Assembly (NCBI GenBank): GCA_037447655.1
Contig: JBBHKE010001327.1
Span: 1-11,594 of the forward strand
Direction: 5' to 3'
DNA from: Zygnema cylindricum
Taxonomy: Eukaryota > Streptophyta > Zygnematophyceae > Zygnematales > Zygnemataceae
DNA length: 11,594 nt
Both the position numbers and the translations under genes were made by a program. The first letter of the stretch is position 1, and each line of letters starts with the position of its first letter. Below are positions 8,914 through 11,594 of the stretch, in pieces. Under the pieces are notes generated by a model that saw only the letters and a list, made by a program, of their open reading frames with translations, was not told the origin of the DNA and searched no databases.

Positions 8914-9276
8914 CATAGTTCAAAAGTAGGCGTTTTTTGGTAGGCCTTTTGTAGGTCGCCTTTAGCGTAAGTTGTGTTACGGGCTTTCTATGTGATCTTG
9001 TTAGATCGCTACTTTCATCAGCGACCGTCCGATCGTGGGAATCTGACGGTTTAAATAAAAAGTCGCTCAAAACTCAAAGAAAAAGTTTTTTTGTCCGATT
9101 TTTTTTTCAAATTTAGACATGACGTTTAGTTCTCTATCGATCCAGGTGCAACTCAACCCTGTTACTATTTTATTTCATTTTTCGGCCAATACAATATGGG
9201 ACTTAAGGCCATATTGTATGTTTTGCATACAATAGGCATATTGTATGGGCGTACGGTTACCTACTTTTGAACTATG
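8914..9276 (-). mobile_element. hAT-type MITE, short copy (363 bp)
   Basis: Starts CATAGTTCAAAAGTAGGCG and ends CCTACTTTTGAACTATG. The perfect 8-bp duplication GTTTAAAG lies at 8906-8913 and 9277-9284 and again fits nTnnnnAn. Its sequence is the reverse complement of the 6320-6866 element, including the CATACAATA hairpins at the far end, so it is the same family in opposite orientation. It lacks about 180 bases present in the long copy. It codes for nothing and must have been moved by a hAT transposase encoded elsewhere. Confidence 0.9.
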
Positions 9277-9284
9277 GTTTAAAG
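9277..9284 (+). repeat. Target-site duplication GTTTAAAG (right copy)
   Basis: Direct partner of 8906-8913. Confidence 0.9.
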
Positions 9285-9346
9285 TGTAGCATTCTGTAAT
9301 GTTGTTCGTACGATTACAACATTTCTTGATGGAACGCCACCCTCAG

Positions 9347-9903
9347 TAAAAGGGAGTTGCTAATCTCATAGACAATTTAGTCGCGTCAAGTTTTGAGAAA
9401 TTGTACATTTTAAGTACATATTAGTACAAGTTACATACCTTTGAGTTTATACTTGACGATCAATCTGTTGAACAACTTTGACTTGCGAAATATTTTAACG
9501 ACCGGTTAAAAAGTGTCGCGCATGCGAACGACGACCGTCATCAAAAAAACAACAGCTCACACGACCGGCCAAAGCTTTACTGTAACAAAAGTGCGGCAAC
9601 CACATGTAAGATAAATTGATGGCGCAGATACTTTTGCACTTCACTTTCTTCACTTCGATCAACTTTGGATGTGCTGATACGTTTGGCCACCGTACGAAAA
9701 AAGTTGTGTTCTTCGGTTGGTGACTTGATGTCAGTGCATCTATTTTGTTGTCGGCTTAGAGGTACCAAACGTACGAATTTTCACTTTTTTACGAAAATGC
9801 GTTAATTTTTTAAGATTTTGAAATTTTCGTTAAATTCGTATACTTTTCGTGTACGAGAAAATGTACGGACATAACGTACGGAAATCTCCAAAAAAGGTGG
9901 AAA
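9347..9903. other. GTAC-rich spacer, no gene recognised
   Basis: AT-rich with frequent GTAC/CGTACG words (for example 9692, 9770, 9876). Short palindromic patches occur near 9773-9890 (ACGAAAAT / ATTTTCGT). The 63-codon minus-strand frame (9577-9768) has no recognisable feature. Confidence 0.4.
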
Positions 9904-9925
9904 GTACGCCGTGAATCGCTAGTAA
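9904..9925 (+). mobile_element. Orphan end of the TA-flanked MITE family
   Basis: GTACGCCGTGAATCGCTAGT differs from the arm of the 6988-7195 element at only two of 20 bases. No inverted partner is found downstream within several hundred bases, so this is a truncated copy or a relic. Confidence 0.5.
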
Positions 9926-10301
9926 AGTTAAAAATAAGATAAATATTCCCATGTTTTTAGGGTAACCACGAAATTCTGTGTTCACATATTCGACGCTTGA
10001 ACATGTAAGAACAGGTTAGCACTATTTTCCTTCGTTTTTATGACTTGGAATAAAACCTGCATAGAATTTTCTGTACAACGCACTCAATTTCCATTGTCGA
10101 CGCATTCATCTGACCCCTATTTTGTACGTCTGTACAAAATAATTACAAGATTTAGTACGGACTGACACATTTCGTACGCTACACTATTCAAAACATCCGA
10201 AATATTAACTAATGCTATTTAAACAGTACCAATATCTGAGTACGCTTTTTCGAGCGACGCACTCAATTTTGGCCGTAATTCGTCAAAGTGAAAGAAAATG
10301 A
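9926..10301. other. GTAC-rich spacer, no gene recognised
   Basis: Continues the GTAC-rich composition, for example TTTGTACGTCTGTACAAAAT near 10122. No convincing gene. Confidence 0.4.
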
Positions 10302-10397
10302 CACGTGGCATTATCCTATTGGATATCAGAGAAGAAATATACGGAACGCGACGACTTACTTGCCACGTGGCAGACCGAGAGTGGTGCCGTATATTTC
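10302..10397. promoter_or_regulatory. Paired G-boxes within an inverted repeat
   Basis: CACGTGGCA at 10302-10310 and the perfect palindrome TGCCACGTGGCA at 10361-10372 are G-box/ABRE-type words, bound in plants by bZIP and bHLH factors. GAAATATACGG (about 10335-10345) and CCGTATATTTC (about 10387-10397) form an 11-bp inverted repeat around the second box. No gene start is recognised nearby, so function is unproven. Several overlapping short frames here (10219-10562) are open by chance. Confidence 0.4.
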
Positions 10398-10409
10398 CGT
10401 ACATAAAGT

Positions 10410-10731
10410 ACAGCGGCTACGGTACATTCTGTGGACAATATGTAGTGTATTGCAATTCGATTCGTCCAAAAGAGTTGTGAGTAGGCTCTTAGGACTTAGA
10501 CATTTTTTTTGAAAACTCTCTCTGCCAAAGGCAATCTGTATAAATTTGATATCTTTGAACAACCATAATTTAATGCTCAGGTGAGCAATTTAAATGATTA
10601 TTTTCGCTGTGGACTCAAGGGAGTCTACCCTACCCAAAGGTGTAATCGATAAGAGTTTTTGCGTATTAGGGTGGCATTTATTGATTTCCAAAGTCAAAAG
10701 TGAAAATATTATCCTAGAGGCTTCATGTTAA
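10410..10731. other. Spacer at the right edge of the GTAC-rich island
   Basis: GTAC words stop at 10425. There is a small palindrome GACTC/GAGTC near 10612-10625. No gene seen. Confidence 0.4.
10653..10704 (+). repeat. Diverged direct repeat, left copy
   Basis: GAGTTTTTGC, then GGGTGGC, then AAAGTCAAAAGTG, matches GAGTTTTTGC, GGGTGGC, AAAGTCAAATTGGGTG at 10989-11043 with small gaps. The two copies lie 336 bp apart and bracket the copia reverse transcriptase fragment. Confidence 0.5.
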
Positions 10732-10902
10732 CTCAATCCGGATAACACTATCGAGCGATACAAGGCCATATTAGTGGCAAAAGGGTTCACACAGTAAGAG
10801 GGAATCGATTATGAGGAGACCTTCGCTCTGGTTGTTAGATTTCCCTCCGTCCAGATTCTACTTAGTCTAGCCGCGGCGGAAGAAATGGAAGTGCAGTCCA
10901 TA
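10732..10902 (+). pseudogene. Ty1/copia reverse transcriptase fragment, broken
   Basis: The frame reads LNPDNTIERYKAILVAKGFTQ-stop-EGIDYEETFALVVRFPSV, then ILLSLAAAEEMEVQ. This matches the start of the copia-type reverse transcriptase domain, whose usual form is DGTIERYKARLVAKGFTQ.EGIDYEETFAPVV followed by a hydrophobic Leu/Ala stretch and an LDVK motif. An in-frame TAA stands at 10795-10797, where the family commonly has a short polar residue, so one substitution could have made it. Pro is replaced by Leu in ETFALVV. The similarity ends just before the first catalytic aspartate motif. No integrase or RNase H is seen around it, so this is a 57-codon relic. Confidence 0.85.
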
Positions 10903-10988
10903 AAGAAACTTTATCAACCTGCACACCTTACTTTCTTCTCCTTTCTCCACAAATCCTTCTTGTTCTCACATGAAAATCTCTTCGGTCA

Positions 10989-11043
10989 GAGTTTTTGCCT
11001 GCTTGGGTGGCTGCATTTCTAGCGGAAAGTCAAATTGGGTGAA
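10989..11043 (+). repeat. Diverged direct repeat, right copy
   Basis: Partner of 10653-10704. It may be a remnant of terminal or leader sequence of the retroelement whose fragment lies between, but the copies are too short and diverged to call LTRs. Confidence 0.45.
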
Positions 11044-11165
11044 TGTGTCCAAATCTCATATTCTAACTTTGCATTCTGTGGTGGAACTGAGCACACAGAA
11101 AGTCTTATTTCACGAGGTGAAGTTGTTATGGGGTTAGGATTGTCAAGGGGTCAATCATTTGGGTT

Positions 11166-11173
11166 TATATAAA
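11166..11173 (+). promoter_or_regulatory. TATA box candidate upstream of the gag-like gene
   Basis: TATATAAA lies 56 bases before the ATG at 11230, leaving room for a transcript start about 30 bases downstream and a short leader. No plant retrotransposon primer binding site of the TGGTATCAGAGC kind stands between it and the ATG. Confidence 0.45.
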
Positions 11174-11229
11174 CTTGGAGTAGGCACTCTCTAGATTAGC
11201 TTATTTTGATCTGCGAATTCTGTGTGGCA

Positions 11230-11594
11230 ATGGAGCCCATAGAATTTCACGTTATGTGCCCACCATCTAGGGTTACTATGTTCGATGGAACACGCTTCAC
11301 TTATTGGGAATTTACAATGGAGGGATTGCTTTTCGAGAAGCACTTATGGGGAATTGTTTCGGGACAAGTGAGATGTCCACCACTTGGCTTTGGAGGAGCT
11401 CACTATAGAGAATCATCTGGGGCTGCCCATAATATCAACTGGAGTTCAGATGCAACGGAAGGTGAAGGGAAAAACCTTGCCGTGGAAGGGGAAATAGGGG
11501 AGAAGGATAAAGGGACGCTTATGGTCAGGGGAGCTAGGCTCTCGGCTACGGTTTCACTTGTGGGGGTTATAACTGAACCAAAAACTAAAGAAAA
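11230..11594 (+). CDS. Copia-type gag-like protein, N-terminal part, runs off the window
   Basis: ATG at 11230 opens a frame without a stop to the window end: 121 codons plus two bases. Residues 17-45 match the start of copia-type gag (UBN2/DUF4219-like): MFDGTRFTYW (17-26), M30, then LLFEKHLWGIVSG (33-45). The family pattern is F-G-x-N-Y-x-x-W, x3-M, x-x-L, then LW-x-x-V-x-G. Gag forms the particle that packages retrotransposon RNA. From about residue 50 the similarity fades: residues 47-121 are rich in Gly, Glu, Ser and Ala and do not look like the usual helical gag core. The ATG is the first in frame and follows a TATA box. Either an intact or recently broken copia element continues to the right, or this is a host gene with a gag-derived N-terminus. 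The missing 3' part prevents a choice. Confidence 0.7.
   Translation, partial: MEPIEFHVMCPPSRVTMFDGTRFTYWEFTMEGLLFEKHLWGIVSGQVRCPPLGFGGAHYRESSGAAHNINWSSDATEGEGKNLAVEGEIGEKDKGTLMVRGARLSATVSLVGVITEPKTKE

Larger units (their letters stand above)
7455..9346. mobile_element. Possible TIR element containing the right hAT MITE
   Basis: Bases 7455-7474 read CTCAGGGCGGCGTTCCATCA. The reverse complement of 9327-9346 reads CTGAGGGTGGCGTTCCATCA, so 18 of 20 match, and TGTTGT follows on both inner sides. If the ends are taken five bases further in, CTCAG flanks the element directly on both sides. The hAT MITE at 8914-9276 lies inside it and would be a later insertion. A third related end lies near 8388-8430 (TGTTCGTACGATTAC, then TGATGGAA and ACCCT), so an element of about 980 bp ending there is an alternative. 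No transposase is seen. Confidence 0.35.

Noticed and set aside
6320-9276. One large 2.96-kb transposon bounded by the two hAT MITE copies as long inverted repeats
   Set aside because: Each copy has both of its own ends and its own, different 8-bp duplication, so they are two insertions.
10219-10562. Five overlapping 60-74-codon frames on both strands
   Set aside because: Openness in most frames at once reflects local composition. None has a recognisable motif.

Overview
The window looks like nuclear DNA of a land plant, probably a flowering plant. The evidence is AT-rich, T-tract-rich spacer DNA, telobox motifs (AAACCCTAA), two traces of Ty1/copia retrotransposons and several small inverted-repeat transposons (MITEs). 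I cannot name the species. Nothing suggests a bacterium, virus or organelle. Most open frames here are by-products of simple repeats; the one coding region I can support well is cut off by the right edge.

Layout. Bases 1-2,820 are AT-rich spacer with a diverged array of about six 70-bp repeats (511-928) and short pyrimidine or purine tracts (215-271, 1050-1114, 1571-1627, 2608-2680). Bases 2,823-3,356 hold a 17-bp tandem repeat, then a TIR-bounded element whose centre is a purine, G-quadruplex-prone minisatellite. Bases about 3,890-5,890 are T-rich on the minus strand, with islands of balanced composition and good minus-strand splice signals; this may be a spliced gene or its remains, but I recognise no product and rate it low. 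Bases 6,312-9,284 contain two related hAT-type MITEs in opposite orientation, each with a perfect 8-bp target duplication, plus a third, unrelated MITE (6988-7195). A possible longer TIR element (7455-9346) may contain the right-hand hAT MITE. From about 6,740 to 10,430 the word GTAC is several times more frequent than on either side, so this block appears to have a separate, transposon-derived history. Bases 10,732-10,902 are a dead fragment of copia reverse transcriptase. A copia gag-like reading frame starts at 11,230, behind a TATA box, and is still open at the window end.

The parts do not form a pathway. The window reads as an intergenic, repeat-rich stretch built by successive insertions. 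The most useful observations are the exact hAT insertions, the GTAC-rich island, the minisatellite inside inverted repeats and the intact gag-like frame at the right edge.
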